Below, one piece after another: positions 42,218 through 51,195 of a stretch of DNA of 64,000 bases; the first letter of the stretch is position 1, and each line of letters begins with the position of its first letter. This stretch comes from Novosphingobium guangzhouense. GTDB taxonomy: Bacteria > Pseudomonadota > Alphaproteobacteria > Sphingomonadales > Sphingomonadaceae. A model generated the notes under the pieces. The model saw only the letters and a list, made by a program, of their open reading frames with translations. It ran no database searches and had not been told where the DNA came from. The DNA lies in the NCBI RefSeq assembly GCF_002896965.1, contig NZ_LYMM01000084.1, forward strand, positions 166,192-230,191, given 5' to 3'. The translations under genes and the position numbers were made by a program.

Positions 42218-42982
42218 TCAGGTTGTCGGAGCCTTGGCTGCAACGATCGAAAACCATGCGATCAGGGATAGCAGTGCACCTGCGGCCGTGAAGCTCAGAT
42301 CACCGATCAGACGCCATGCCAGCACCCCGGCAACGCCTCCGGTGCAAAAGGACAGCACCGTGCCGGCATGGAGGCGCAATTTGGTGATGATCGCTGCTCG
42401 AACGGCAAGAGGCACTTTGTCCGGGCCGCGGTCGAGCAGCCGCGCAAGGCCGATGCCGATATCGGTGGCCATGCCCGAAATGTGGGTGGTTCGTACACGC
42501 GCATCCGAAATATGGGTGACTATCGCGTTCTGCAGACCCATCAGGAAACTCAGCGCAAGGACGAGCAGCGGCACGCCTGATGCCCGGTCGGCCGTAGCGC
42601 GTACAAGCCAAAGCCCAAGCCCAAGCATGGCAAGGCAGGCCGCTTCGGCCAGGATGATGCGTGCATAGATCGTGACTACGCCGCGCCTCAGCCCGGCGGC
42701 AATCGCCAGCGTCGATACAGCAGCGCCCACGATGAAGGCGACGACGATGGCCAGGTAGCCAAGCCCGTACCACCACTGCCCCGTAGCTATCAGGCTGGAC
42801 AGGGCAGAGACGTTTCCGGTCATGTTCGCTGCGAAGAAGCCAACCTCGTGGAAGGCCGCAGCATTGAGGCCGCCGGCGACCGCAGCAAGGGCAAAGGCAA
42901 GCTTGCGATCAAGGCGGCTGTCTCGCGCGTCTCCCTGCCGGATCAGCACCGTGCCGTCACATTCTGTGCGACGGCACGGCAT
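42218..42982 (-). CDS. DUF1275 (YoaK) family membrane protein
   Basis: A 254-aa integral membrane protein with about six hydrophobic segments. DUF1275 hallmarks are AGGLNAAAFHEVGFFAANMT followed by GNVSALSS (about residues 36-63) and LQNAIVTHISDARVRTTHIS followed by GMATDIG (about 150-176). The family has no settled function. It is convergent with the cupin pair and lies upstream of the PhnA-like and XRE genes on the same strand is not the case: those lie immediately 5' of it (19-base gap), so it may be co-transcribed as the last gene. Confidence 0.85.
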   Translation of the reverse strand: MPCRRTECDGTVLIRQGDARDSRLDRKLAFALAAVAGGLNAAAFHEVGFFAANMTGNVSALSSLIATGQWWYGLGYLAIVVAFIVGAAVSTLAIAAGLRRGVVTIYARIILAEAACLAMLGLGLWLVRATADRASGVPLLVLALSFLMGLQNAIVTHISDARVRTTHISGMATDIGIGLARLLDRGPDKVPLAVRAAIITKLRLHAGTVLSFCTGGVAGVLAWRLIGDLSFTAAGALLSLIAWFSIVAAKAPTT

Positions 42983-43001
42983 GGTTCAGCGCTGGCAATC
43001 A

Positions 43002-43310
43002 TCAGCGCTTGCGGACGAATTCCGCCCTGAGGACGAGGCCCTTGATCCCGTCGAATTTGCAGTCGATCTCCTGACTGTCACCGGTCAGGCGGATCGATTT
43101 GATCAACGTGCCGCGCTTTAACGTCTGGCCCGCCCCCTTTACGTCAAGATCTTTGATCAGTGTCACCTGATCGCCGTCCGCAAGCACATTGCCAACGGCA
43201 TCACGCACCTCGGGCTGAGCGGCGGCACGCTGGCGTTCGGCCAGTTCCGAGGCGGGCATCCATTCGCCGCTGTCTTCATCGTAGACGTAATCGTCGTTGG
43301 CGTCTGTCAT
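43002..43310 (-). CDS. PhnA/YjdM-like protein lacking the zinc ribbon
   Basis: A 102-aa protein whose C-terminal two thirds match the YjdM (formerly PhnA) domain: DAVGNVLADGDQVTLIKDLD, then VKGAGQTLKRGTLIKSIRL, then EIDCKFDGIKGLVLRAEFVR. The usual N-terminal CxxC zinc ribbon is replaced by a short acidic segment (YVYDEDSGEWMPASE). The domain's function is not established despite its old phosphonate-related name. Its ATG overlaps the stop of the XRE gene upstream (4 bases), so the two are coupled. Confidence 0.75.
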   Translation of the reverse strand: MTDANDDYVYDEDSGEWMPASELAERQRAAAQPEVRDAVGNVLADGDQVTLIKDLDVKGAGQTLKRGTLIKSIRLTGDSQEIDCKFDGIKGLVLRAEFVRKR

Positions 43311-43594
43311 ATCTTCTTGTCCGTTTCCGGCCCCCGAGCGGAGGGGGCAATACTGCGCAGGCGCACGCCGCGCCCGATGCCCTGACTGGGCGCGTTGTCA
43401 CCGATCAGCTCGATACCTGCAGCTTCGAGGGCGGAGATGACTTTGACGAGCGTTTCCACGACGCCGCGCACCTGCCCTCCGGAGGCTTCCATCCGCTGGA
43501 TCGTGGGCAGGGAAACGCCGGAAAGGTCTGCCAGATCTTTCTGGTCAAGTTCGAGCATCGCCCGGGCAGCGCGCATCTGCTGTGAGGTGATCAT
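43307..43594 (-). CDS. Small XRE-type helix-turn-helix regulator
   Basis: A 95-aa DNA-binding protein with one Cro/CI helix-turn-helix: QMRAARAMLELDQKDLADLS followed by GVSLPTIQRMEAS (about residues 6-38). A short basic tail follows. The ATG at 43594 has no clear Shine-Dalgarno; TTG at 43597 is the alternative. It is transcribed with the PhnA-like gene (4-base overlap). It could be autoregulatory; no partner toxin was recognised. Confidence 0.75.
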   Translation of the reverse strand: MITSQQMRAARAMLELDQKDLADLSGVSLPTIQRMEASGGQVRGVVETLVKVISALEAAGIELIGDNAPSQGIGRGVRLRSIAPSARGPETDKKI

Positions 43595-43696
43595 CAATCA
43601 ATAGTGATGTATAAAACATCAGTAATCAAGATTTATATATAACTCTTCCATCTTTTTCGGACCGTCCGGTGAAAGCTTCGCAGGCGATCACCGGGC

Positions 43697-45937
43697 TCAG
43701 TCGACGATCAGCGGCAGTTGCAGCAGGAACGTTGCGCCGTGCCCGGTTTCGCTTCGGCATTCGATGCGCCCGTGATGACGAACCATCACCGTATGCGCGA
43801 AATTGAGGCCAAGCCCTGCACCGCTTTCTCTCGGACCCAGACCGACCGGCCCTCGCCGGAATCGTTCGAAGATCGTCTGCCGCAGCGCGGGTGCGATACC
43901 CGGTCCCTGATCCTGGATGGCATAGACCGCACACAGCACGCCGTCGCCGCGCACCTGCGACGAAAGCGAGCAGGTGATCGTCGTTCCTTCTTCGCTGTAC
44001 TTGATGGCGTTGCCGATCACGTTGACCAGTGCCCTTGTCATCAAGGACCGTTCTACCGTGGCCACAAGCCGTTCTTCCGCCTGCGTCACGATGTCGATCG
44101 ATTTCGCACGGGACTGCGGCCACAGATCGTCGATCGCGTCCATCAGCATGTCGCCCAGGTCCGTCTCTTCAAGCGCGTATTCGAGGTTTTCGGCGCGGGC
44201 CAGTTGAACGAAGCCGTCCGCAAGTTGCAACGTGCGTTCGGCGTAATAGCGGATGGAGCGGGACTCCTGGGGCGCGATACGGTCGGCGGGCGCGGTTTCA
44301 AGCACGGCAAGGATCGACGCCTGCGGCGATCGCATGTCGTGAGTGAGCAGTTGCACCACGTCATCGCGCTGCTTTTGCGCAGCCTTGGCTTCGCTGATGT
44401 CCACGAAGCGCACGACCCACCCGACATGCGCGCCGTCCGTGGAAGTCTGCGGCGCCATTCCGAACAGGAAGTATCGGCCCTGATCAAACTGCACTTCGCA
44501 GGCCGAAGGCGGCGCCATGCCCGGACAAAAGCGCAGCATATCCCCGCTCCCGGTAACGCGGCAGCGGTTCAGGATCGGGCCCAGACCGGCAGTTTCCGCA
44601 AGGGCCTCAGGCTGATCGGCGAACAATCTTCGCGCCGCAAGGTTCGTCAGAAGGATGGTTCCGGCAAGGTCCGCCACGATCGTCGCGTCGGGTAGCTGGT
44701 CAAGCCGACCCGCGACGAAATGACGCATTTCGCGGTTACGGGCGATAGCGTTTCGCAACAGGGAAATCGTGTAGGCGACGCCTCCTTCGCGGCGGATGAA
44801 GGCGGTGCGGGGGACAAGCGCGGGTTCTTCCTCCAGCCGTTCAAGCTGCGCGCGCATGAAGCGTTCAGCCGCGGCCAGCTGCCGCCACCCCCACACCGGA
44901 TATGCCAGCGCAAGGCCCGTCAGCGCTGCGGACGGTGGCAGCCATACGCGCAGCAGCATCAGGGCGCAGACCGATGCCCCAAGCACCAGCGCCGAACACA
45001 GCCCCAGGCAGGCGAGCGCCGGAAGCCTTCGGAAAGGGCCCAGCCCCATCATGAGCATGCAGAGAGGCAGGAGTGCGATAACAAGGCATGCCGTCAGGCC
45101 GGCCCGCGTCATCATTGCATTGCTGCGCAGACCCTGAAGAAGATAAGCCTGAATTTCGAGGCCCGTCATCACGCCGCCTGTGGGCGTGGCATAGCGACTG
45201 CCCAGCCCCGGAGCGGTCACACCGACAAGCACGATCTTGCCTTCGATCAGTGCGGCAGGCACTTGCCCGGCAAGGATCGCGGCCGCCGACACTTCCGGCC
45301 AGCGCCCCTCGCCACCGCCGAACGGTATCAGCCGTGCATCTGATGGCACATGGCCGGAATGCGGCAGGGATCGTGCCATTTCCGCCATGAGGTGCCCCGG
45401 CCGACCCGGTGCACCGTGCGAAGCGGCTGCACCGCGCACTACGCCATCCGGATCGGGTGCGATGGTGGCGACCCCGATCCCGGCGGCGGCATCCCGGAAC
45501 CTGTCGATCGGCAGGATGGCGGACCCGGCCCCACCTTCGTTCAAGGCGCCCGACGGCAGGGCAGGCAGAAAGACCGGACTTGCGCCCGCGATCGCACGGG
45601 CAAGCCGTTCGTCATCTTCTTCCCCGGCAGGTTCGGTGAACAGTACGTCATAGCCGATCGCCTTGGCACCGGCAGCATTCAGCCGATCGATCAGCGCGGC
45701 ATGAACGCTGCGGTTCCACGGCCAGCGGCCCAGCCGCCCGATGCTTTCGTCATCGATTTCGACGAGCAGGATCGCATCGGATCGCGGCGATGGGGCAAGT
45801 TGCAGCAGGTGATCGTAGATGGCATTGTCGAACCGCTCAGCCGTGCGGTCGACCGTCATAAGCGTGACAAGCAGGCTGGTGGCGAAAAGGATCAGCCACC
45901 ATTGGGTGCGCAGCCTGAGATGCCGCCTTGGGCACAT
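43697..45937 (-). CDS. CHASE2-domain sensor histidine kinase
   Basis: A 746-aa membrane sensor kinase. It begins with an N-terminal helix (WWLILFATSLLVTLMTV) and a large periplasmic CHASE2 domain (SDAILLVEIDDESIGRLGRW, GAKAIGYDVLFTEP, IVLVGVTAPGLGSRYATPTG). Three further helices (about 265-350) and a PAS domain (VAGRLDQLPDATIVADLAGT and FDQGRYFLFGMAPQ) follow. The HisKA domain has its phospho-His in LLTHDMRSPQASI, and the ATPase has NAIKYSEEG, DQGPGIAP and GLGLNFAHT. The ATG overlaps the stop of the FecR-like gene as TGATG; the frame extends to 46165 only as an overlap. It is the third gene of a response-regulator/FecR/kinase operon. Confidence 0.88.
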   Translation of the reverse strand: MCPRRHLRLRTQWWLILFATSLLVTLMTVDRTAERFDNAIYDHLLQLAPSPRSDAILLVEIDDESIGRLGRWPWNRSVHAALIDRLNAAGAKAIGYDVLFTEPAGEEDDERLARAIAGASPVFLPALPSGALNEGGAGSAILPIDRFRDAAAGIGVATIAPDPDGVVRGAAASHGAPGRPGHLMAEMARSLPHSGHVPSDARLIPFGGGEGRWPEVSAAAILAGQVPAALIEGKIVLVGVTAPGLGSRYATPTGGVMTGLEIQAYLLQGLRSNAMMTRAGLTACLVIALLPLCMLMMGLGPFRRLPALACLGLCSALVLGASVCALMLLRVWLPPSAALTGLALAYPVWGWRQLAAAERFMRAQLERLEEEPALVPRTAFIRREGGVAYTISLLRNAIARNREMRHFVAGRLDQLPDATIVADLAGTILLTNLAARRLFADQPEALAETAGLGPILNRCRVTGSGDMLRFCPGMAPPSACEVQFDQGRYFLFGMAPQTSTDGAHVGWVVRFVDISEAKAAQKQRDDVVQLLTHDMRSPQASILAVLETAPADRIAPQESRSIRYYAERTLQLADGFVQLARAENLEYALEETDLGDMLMDAIDDLWPQSRAKSIDIVTQAEERLVATVERSLMTRALVNVIGNAIKYSEEGTTITCSLSSQVRGDGVLCAVYAIQDQGPGIAPALRQTIFERFRRGPVGLGPRESGAGLGLNFAHTVMVRHHGRIECRSETGHGATFLLQLPLIVD

Positions 45938-47313
45938 CAGCGGCTTTCGACCCGAAGTTCGCCATAGTCCGACCATTCGGCGCTTATCTTGCCTTCCACC
46001 ACGCGGCTGGTCTGGACCCGCCAGCGATAGCGGCCGCGCGGAATGTCGATCACCGTCTGCGACGTGTTCGAGAGTTCCGGCATGTCGACGATCGGGCGTT
46101 CTTCCTTGCCCGCCTTGGCAAGCTGGAAGCGGAACCGGGCACTTGTGGCATCGCGGGTATCCCACCAGAACAGGTACTGGCGGTAAGGTCCGACCCAGCC
46201 CATGTCGATGCCCATGCGCATTCGTTGCAATTGGCGCTGGAACCGGTATCCCGCGGGCTCTCCTTCAAGTTCGTTGCTATCGATGGCGGTCGCCCGCACG
46301 AAGTACGCGCCGTCGGGCAGCGAGGCGAAGCGGACCTGCGAAGAGGTGCTTGTCGCTTCGTCCACCACTTCAAGGAACCGGTCGTCCCTTGCGATCTGCA
46401 CGTGGTAGGCCACGGCGCCGGGCAGCGGCTTCAACGCGAAGAACAGCCCATCGGCGGTTTGCGGCGTGCCGGGCATCAGGAATTCCGGGGCGGGCAGCAG
46501 GGCCACGGGGCTTGCCAGTTCGCTTGTCGTGCCGAAACCTGCAGGCAGTGTCTGTGTGCTGTCCTGTCCGGTATCGAAGCCGACCTTGCCTTCCAGAACC
46601 TCGCTTGTCGCCAGCCCGGCCTGCGCATCATAGCCCATGCGAAAGTGCGTACCCCGCACCGAGGTGACGGCCCGCGGCGTGGAGAACCGAAAGTCGCTGA
46701 GGGGATCGGTCATCGGCGTGACGGTGGCGCTTGCGCGCCCATGCTCGATCGCGAAAAGACGCTCGACGTGGCTTTCGAACACAACCCTGCGCAGGCGCTG
46801 GACGCGTACCGCCGATTGCGAGGGCAGGGCGATGGTTGTCGCATCGGGCAGCGTAAGCGTAACGAACGACTTCTGCCCGGTTTCGATGAGCATGCCCTCG
46901 CCGACCGCCATCCCGACTGACGCAGGCTTGCCCCCGATGCGCACCGCGCCGCGCATGCTGTGGACGGTCCCCTTAACGGCTTCGTGGCGCAGCAATCGAC
47001 GCGGAATGACAAGCACCATACCGACAGGCAGGCGCAACGGATCGGCCACGCGATTGAGCTTTTGCACGATGCGATAGTCGTCGGTGCGGACAAGGTAGTT
47101 GGCGGCAAACCTGAACAGGTTGTCGCCCGGGCGCACCACGTATCGTACATCGGGGCTGGCAGCCTCTGCGGCACTGGTGTGATCGGGGGCGCGATCAGCG
47201 GCGCGATCAGGGGCGGCAACAGCGCCGTTGCCCCCGATCGCGGCCAGCAGCAGCAGGGCGGCGGCTGCCGGCTTGCGAATTCTACGAGGCCAGGGCTTCA
47301 AGTCGGTATCCAT
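45937..47313 (-). CDS. LysM plus FecR-domain exported protein
   Basis: A 458-aa periplasmic or surface protein. A signal sequence (RRIRKPAAAALLLLAAIGGN) precedes a LysM-type segment (VRYVVRPGDNLFRFAANYLV, about residues 57-76), which suggests peptidoglycan binding. A FecR domain follows (VGEGMLIETGQKSFVTLTL, STPRAVTSVRGTHFRMGYD), and then Ig/fibronectin-like beta domains (FALKPLPGAVAYHVQIARDD; IPRGRYRWRVQTSRV). The start at 47313 overlaps the end of the response regulator gene by 32 bases; the exact start is uncertain. Between a response regulator and a CHASE2 kinase, it is probably the extracytoplasmic partner of the kinase. Confidence 0.8.
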   Translation of the reverse strand: MDTDLKPWPRRIRKPAAAALLLLAAIGGNGAVAAPDRAADRAPDHTSAAEAASPDVRYVVRPGDNLFRFAANYLVRTDDYRIVQKLNRVADPLRLPVGMVLVIPRRLLRHEAVKGTVHSMRGAVRIGGKPASVGMAVGEGMLIETGQKSFVTLTLPDATTIALPSQSAVRVQRLRRVVFESHVERLFAIEHGRASATVTPMTDPLSDFRFSTPRAVTSVRGTHFRMGYDAQAGLATSEVLEGKVGFDTGQDSTQTLPAGFGTTSELASPVALLPAPEFLMPGTPQTADGLFFALKPLPGAVAYHVQIARDDRFLEVVDEATSTSSQVRFASLPDGAYFVRATAIDSNELEGEPAGYRFQRQLQRMRMGIDMGWVGPYRQYLFWWDTRDATSARFRFQLAKAGKEERPIVDMPELSNTSQTVIDIPRGRYRWRVQTSRVVEGKISAEWSDYGELRVESR

Positions 47314-47968
47314 ACGAATAGATCGGAACCAGCTTGACGCCATTGTCGGGCCGCAGGTTCAGCTTGGTCCGGACGTTCGAGATATGCACGTCGAGCGTTC
47401 GTGTGGGCAGGTTCGGATTGCGGCCCCATACCGCCTCGAAAATGTAGGCCCGTGCCAGCGCGCGATGCATGTTCCGGAACAGCAGCAACGCCAGCGCGAA
47501 TTCCTTTGCGGTAAGCGCGATGCCTTCACCCGACAGTTCGACCGTTTCCGCGCGGGTATCGAAACGGTAACGTCCGTACTGTTCGAACCCGGACAGGGCG
47601 GTCGGGTATGCCCGGCGTGCAAGGGCGTTGACCCTGGCCTTGAGCACTGCCGGGGCCACAGGCTTGATCACATAGTCGTCTGCCCCTGCGGTCAGGCCGG
47701 CAACGATGTCCTCCTCGGCAGATCGGCTCGTCAGCATCAGCGAAGGCGGCGCGACGTCGAGATTGGCCTTGATCCAGGATATCACTTCCAGACCGGTCAA
47801 CCCCGGTACGTTCCAGTCCAGGATCAGAACGTCATACGTGGAACGGTGCAGCGCCCGCACGAGGAACTGGCCTTCGCCGAAAACCTCGCAGGTATGGCCT
47901 GCATCGACCAGTGCCATTTCCACGAGGCCCGCAAGAGCCACATCGTCCTCAAGTATTGCTATCCGCAC
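47282..47968 (-). CDS. OmpR/PhoB-family response regulator
   Basis: A 228-aa regulator with a receiver domain (RIAILEDDVALAGL, phospho-Asp in DVLILDWNVPGLTGLE, switch Thr/Ser in LMLTSRSAEED, Lys in VIKPV) and a winged-helix output domain (LTAKEFALALLLFRNMHRAL and TRTLDVHISNVRTKLNL). The start is GTG at 47968 with AAAGGG upstream; the open frame to 48166 lacks a ribosome site and overlaps the divergent promoter region. It is the first gene of the trio with the FecR-like protein and the CHASE2 kinase. The 274-base divergent gap to the GGDEF gene shows no operator I can define. Confidence 0.88.
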   Translation of the reverse strand: MRIAILEDDVALAGLVEMALVDAGHTCEVFGEGQFLVRALHRSTYDVLILDWNVPGLTGLEVISWIKANLDVAPPSLMLTSRSAEEDIVAGLTAGADDYVIKPVAPAVLKARVNALARRAYPTALSGFEQYGRYRFDTRAETVELSGEGIALTAKEFALALLLFRNMHRALARAYIFEAVWGRNPNLPTRTLDVHISNVRTKLNLRPDNGVKLVPIYSYGYRLEALAS

Positions 47969-48242
47969 GGCTGCCCTTTTGTACCCCCAGCACAGGGCTG
48001 TATTTTTTGCATAGCAGCGTCGTCGTCGATTGCGAGGCGGACCGGCGGGACTTTGCAATGTTTTACAGCAGGTGTCTCGAAGGTGGGCAGATCTGATTTT
48101 GCATTCATTTACATGACAGCGTCCATCGCCCGCGCCTATGCGACTGCGCAAGGCACCGGGAGGCAATCCCGGCAGAGCAAGGATATGGCACCACGGCCAG
48201 GCCGTGGCCGCTCAGCATTCCATTGCAGTGCCATGGAGGATC

Positions 48243-49127
48243 GTGAAGCACCTGTTCGGATCGACGTCGCTGGCTGTCTGCATGATTGATCGCAGTCTCG
48301 GGATCAGCAAGGCGAGCGAGGCAGCGGCCGCGCTCTTCGATCTGCCGACGCTGGCAGGATTGCAGGCGCGTGATCTGATCCCCGAAGCGGAAGCCGTCCT
48401 TCGCGAATATTTCGACCTTGCAGGGCGCGGTCTGCCCTTGCCGGATAGCCGCTTCATCGCGGACGGGCGCCATTACGCCGTCACGTTCCATGCCGTCACG
48501 GATCCGGATAGCGGCGCCGAAGCGCTGCTGGCCATCGCCATGGACGTAAGCCCCAATTCGCGGATAGAGCAGGCGCTGCGCACGTCCCGGCGGCGGCTGC
48601 TGCGGGCATCGCGCCGGGATCATCTCACCGGGCTGCTGAACCGCAAGGGCTTCGACATGGCCCTTCACCGCGAGCTTCGCCGGGCTCGCCGTGCGGCCAG
48701 TCCGCTGTCGCTGCTGGTCATCGATATCGACTGGTTCAAAAGCTACAACGACAGTCTGGGCCATCAGGAAGGCGACCGCTGCCTGCGGCTTGTCGCGGGT
48801 GCGCTGGAAACATGCCTGCGCCGGGCAAGCGACCATGCCTGCCGCTATGGCGGGGAGGAATTCGCCATCATCCTGCCGGACACGGTGGCAACCGGCGCGG
48901 CCTCGGTGGGGGCTGCCTGCCTGCACGCTCTGGAGGCGCTGGATATCCCCCATCCGACCAGTCCCTACGGCCGGCTCTCGGCAAGCATAGGGGCCGCGAG
49001 CTTCGATCCCGGAGCGGTTCCGGTCAGTGCCGAGGCCCTTTTCGCCACGGCCGATGCAGCCCTTTATCGCGCGAAGCAGGGCGGCAGGAACCGGTGTGAA
49101 CCCGCTGCTGCGCCAACTCAGCCCTGA
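48243..49127 (+). CDS. Diguanylate cyclase with PAS-like N-terminus
   Basis: A protein of about 294 aa that should make cyclic di-GMP from GTP. The N-terminal 115 residues look like a PAS sensor (MIDRSLGISKASEAAAALFD and SRFIADGRHYAVTFHAVTDP). The GGDEF domain has DHLTGLLNRKGFDMAL, VIDIDWFKSYND, and the active-site YGGEEFAII. An RASD motif five residues before GGEEF is the inhibitory I-site, so product inhibition is likely. The start is doubtful: GTG at 48243 sits very close to GGAGG, and GTG at 48228 is in the same frame. Its 3' end overlaps the convergent kinase gene by 10 bases. Confidence 0.82.
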   Translation: MKHLFGSTSLAVCMIDRSLGISKASEAAAALFDLPTLAGLQARDLIPEAEAVLREYFDLAGRGLPLPDSRFIADGRHYAVTFHAVTDPDSGAEALLAIAMDVSPNSRIEQALRTSRRRLLRASRRDHLTGLLNRKGFDMALHRELRRARRAASPLSLLVIDIDWFKSYNDSLGHQEGDRCLRLVAGALETCLRRASDHACRYGGEEFAIILPDTVATGAASVGAACLHALEALDIPHPTSPYGRLSASIGAASFDPGAVPVSAEALFATADAALYRAKQGGRNRCEPAAAPTQP

Positions 49128-50494
49128 CCGTCGGTTTCCGCAATCGGAAGCGGAAACTCCATGTCAGCCCGCAGTCCCGGCTCCGCATTCGACAGCCGAA
49201 GCCGCCCGCCATGCACTTCGGCCACAGCCTGCACCAGATGCAGCCCCAGGCCATAGCCCGGAGTCCCGCGCGACCGGTCCCCGCGTGTGAAGCGCTGCGT
49301 CAGTATTTCTCGCCTTTCCTCAGGCACGCCGGGGCCGTTGTCGGTGACCGACAGCAGCACTTTCCCGCCCTCCGTACCCAGCACCACCTTCATGCGGGAA
49401 CCGGGAGGGGTATAACGCAGGGCGTTTTCCAGCAGGTTGACCAGCGCCTGCGACACCAGTTCCACATCGCCGGTGATCAAGACGGCCGGAGCCAGACGGC
49501 ATGTCAGCGTCCTGTCGCTGTCCTCGGCGACGGCAACGTAGCTGTCGCAGACCCTTGCGACGGCGGCGCTAAGGTCGAACATCCGGAAATATTGCCGCAG
49601 CGCGCCTGCCTCTACCTCGGCGATGCGCAGCAGGGCGCTGAACAGGGAAAGGGTCGTGTCGATTTCAAGGATCGACCGCTCGACCTCATCGTGCAGCGGG
49701 CCTTCCACGGGGCCCAGCACCATCATCCGTTCCAGACGCTGGCGGACTTTGGCCAGCGGGGTGCGCAAGTCGTGCGCGATGTCGCTCGAAACTTGCCGCA
49801 GGTTCTCGATCAGCGCGCTGTTGCGATCCAGCATGGCGTTGAGAGTTCCGGCCAGTTGCCCGAATTCGTCATCTGGCCGAGCGATGGGCATGCGCAGGTT
49901 CATGTCGCCCGAAATGATGCCTTGCGCCGTGGAATTCATCTCGCGCAGGCGGGACCGGATGGCACGGGTCAGCAATACGCCGCCGATGATGCCGCCCAGC
50001 AAGGTCGCGCTGACGCCCGCCAGCAGGAGCAGTGCTGTAGTGCGGCGCAGTTCGCGTTCGGGGGCCATTTCCATCGCCACCGTCAGGCTGTTGCCATCCG
50101 GCAGGCGGACGGTAAGCGCATGCGCCACGTTGCGGCGGTCATCCTGATCGAGAAATTCAATCTGCGCCCAGCCGGCAGGAGGGCGATCCGTCTTCAGTTC
50201 TCCGCCCAGCCTGCGCCCGGAGGCGCTCGTCAGAAGATAGCCCAGCGCGTTGACCCCGCGATCGTCGCGGCGCTGCAGCGTCTGGCGCAGCCCGCCCACC
50301 CCCATGTGCCGATGGACGTCGACCAGATACGCGCTTTCGGCGAGGATACGGTCGTCCATCTGTTCGCGCAGAGCCCCTTCGCCGATGACATAGATGGCGG
50401 CGCCCAAAGCCAGTGTGGCAATCGTGTAGAAGACCACGAACCACCCGGCGATGCGTGTTATTGCGCCCAGCCGCCCCGGACGCAGATCAGGCAT
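49118..50494 (-). CDS. Two-component sensor histidine kinase (PhoQ/QseC-like layout)
   Basis: A 458-aa kinase with two membrane helices (WFVVFYTIATLALGAAIYVI and LLLLAGVSATLLGGIIGGVL) flanking a periplasmic sensor of about 120 residues. A HAMP domain (MNLRMPIARPDDEFGQLAGT) precedes the HisKA motif SSDIAHDLRTPLAKV. The ATPase has LVNLLENALRYTPPG, VTDNGPGVPEE and GYGLGLHLVQAV. The ATG at 50494 lies inside the end of the response regulator gene (8-base overlap), so the pair is coupled. The signal is unknown; the DedA gene upstream suggests an envelope or cationic stress. Confidence 0.87.
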   Translation of the reverse strand: MPDLRPGRLGAITRIAGWFVVFYTIATLALGAAIYVIGEGALREQMDDRILAESAYLVDVHRHMGVGGLRQTLQRRDDRGVNALGYLLTSASGRRLGGELKTDRPPAGWAQIEFLDQDDRRNVAHALTVRLPDGNSLTVAMEMAPERELRRTTALLLLAGVSATLLGGIIGGVLLTRAIRSRLREMNSTAQGIISGDMNLRMPIARPDDEFGQLAGTLNAMLDRNSALIENLRQVSSDIAHDLRTPLAKVRQRLERMMVLGPVEGPLHDEVERSILEIDTTLSLFSALLRIAEVEAGALRQYFRMFDLSAAVARVCDSYVAVAEDSDRTLTCRLAPAVLITGDVELVSQALVNLLENALRYTPPGSRMKVVLGTEGGKVLLSVTDNGPGVPEERREILTQRFTRGDRSRGTPGYGLGLHLVQAVAEVHGGRLRLSNAEPGLRADMEFPLPIAETDGQG

Positions 50495-51161
50495 CGCTGC
50501 GCAGCTTGTAACCGACCCCGCGCACGGTCTGGATCGGATCGCGTTCAAAGTCCGCGTTCAGCTTTTGGCGCAGGCGGCTCATATGGGTTTCGACGATGTT
50601 GGTCTGCGGATCGAAATGGAAGTGCCAGACCTGTTCGAGCAGCATGGCACGTGATACCACCTGATCCTGCTGCCGGATAAGCTGTTCAAGCAGTTCGAAC
50701 TCTCGTGGCTGAAGCACGATCCGCTGCCCTTCGCGCCACACCTCGCGGCGGACACGGTCGATCTTGATGGTTCCGCACACGGCCGTGTCGCTAAGCCCGC
50801 CGCGCCCGCGGCGACCGAGCGCATCGATGCGTGCGCACAATTCCGCCATCGCGAAAGGCTTGACGAGGTAGTCGTCCGCACCGCTGCCAAGCCCTTTGAC
50901 GCGGTCCTCGATGGCGCCGAGGGAGGTCAGCATCAGGATCGGCTCCGACAGCCCAAGCCCGCGCATTTCCGCGACAAGGTCTGCGCCGTCGATATCTGGA
51001 AGCATGCGATCCACGATCAGGACATCGCAATTCTCGCTCTGGGCGCGGCGCAGGCCGGGGCGTCCTTCGGGCTCGATCAGGGAGACATGGCCTTGCGCGG
51101 CAAGGCCATCGGCGATGAGCCCCGCCATTTCCGCGTCGTCTTCTATGACAAGTATGCGCAT
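50487..51161 (-). CDS. OmpR-family response regulator
   Basis: A 224-aa regulator. The receiver has MRILVIEDDAEMAGLIADGL, phospho-Asp in DVLIVDRMLPDIDG, MLTSLGAIEDRV and YLVKPFAMAEL. The output winged helix has LQPREFELLEQLIRQQDQVV and THMSRLRQKLNADFE. An ATG at 51161 gives the usual start; the open frame to 51293 overlaps the DedA gene. It lies 34 bases downstream of DedA on the same strand and is overlapped by the kinase, giving a DedA/regulator/kinase unit. Confidence 0.9.
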   Translation of the reverse strand: MRILVIEDDAEMAGLIADGLAAQGHVSLIEPEGRPGLRRAQSENCDVLIVDRMLPDIDGADLVAEMRGLGLSEPILMLTSLGAIEDRVKGLGSGADDYLVKPFAMAELCARIDALGRRGRGGLSDTAVCGTIKIDRVRREVWREGQRIVLQPREFELLEQLIRQQDQVVSRAMLLEQVWHFHFDPQTNIVETHMSRLRQKLNADFERDPIQTVRGVGYKLRSDA

Positions 51162-51195
51162 TGCAGTTGCCCCGCTTGTGGTGCCGTAGCCGTCG

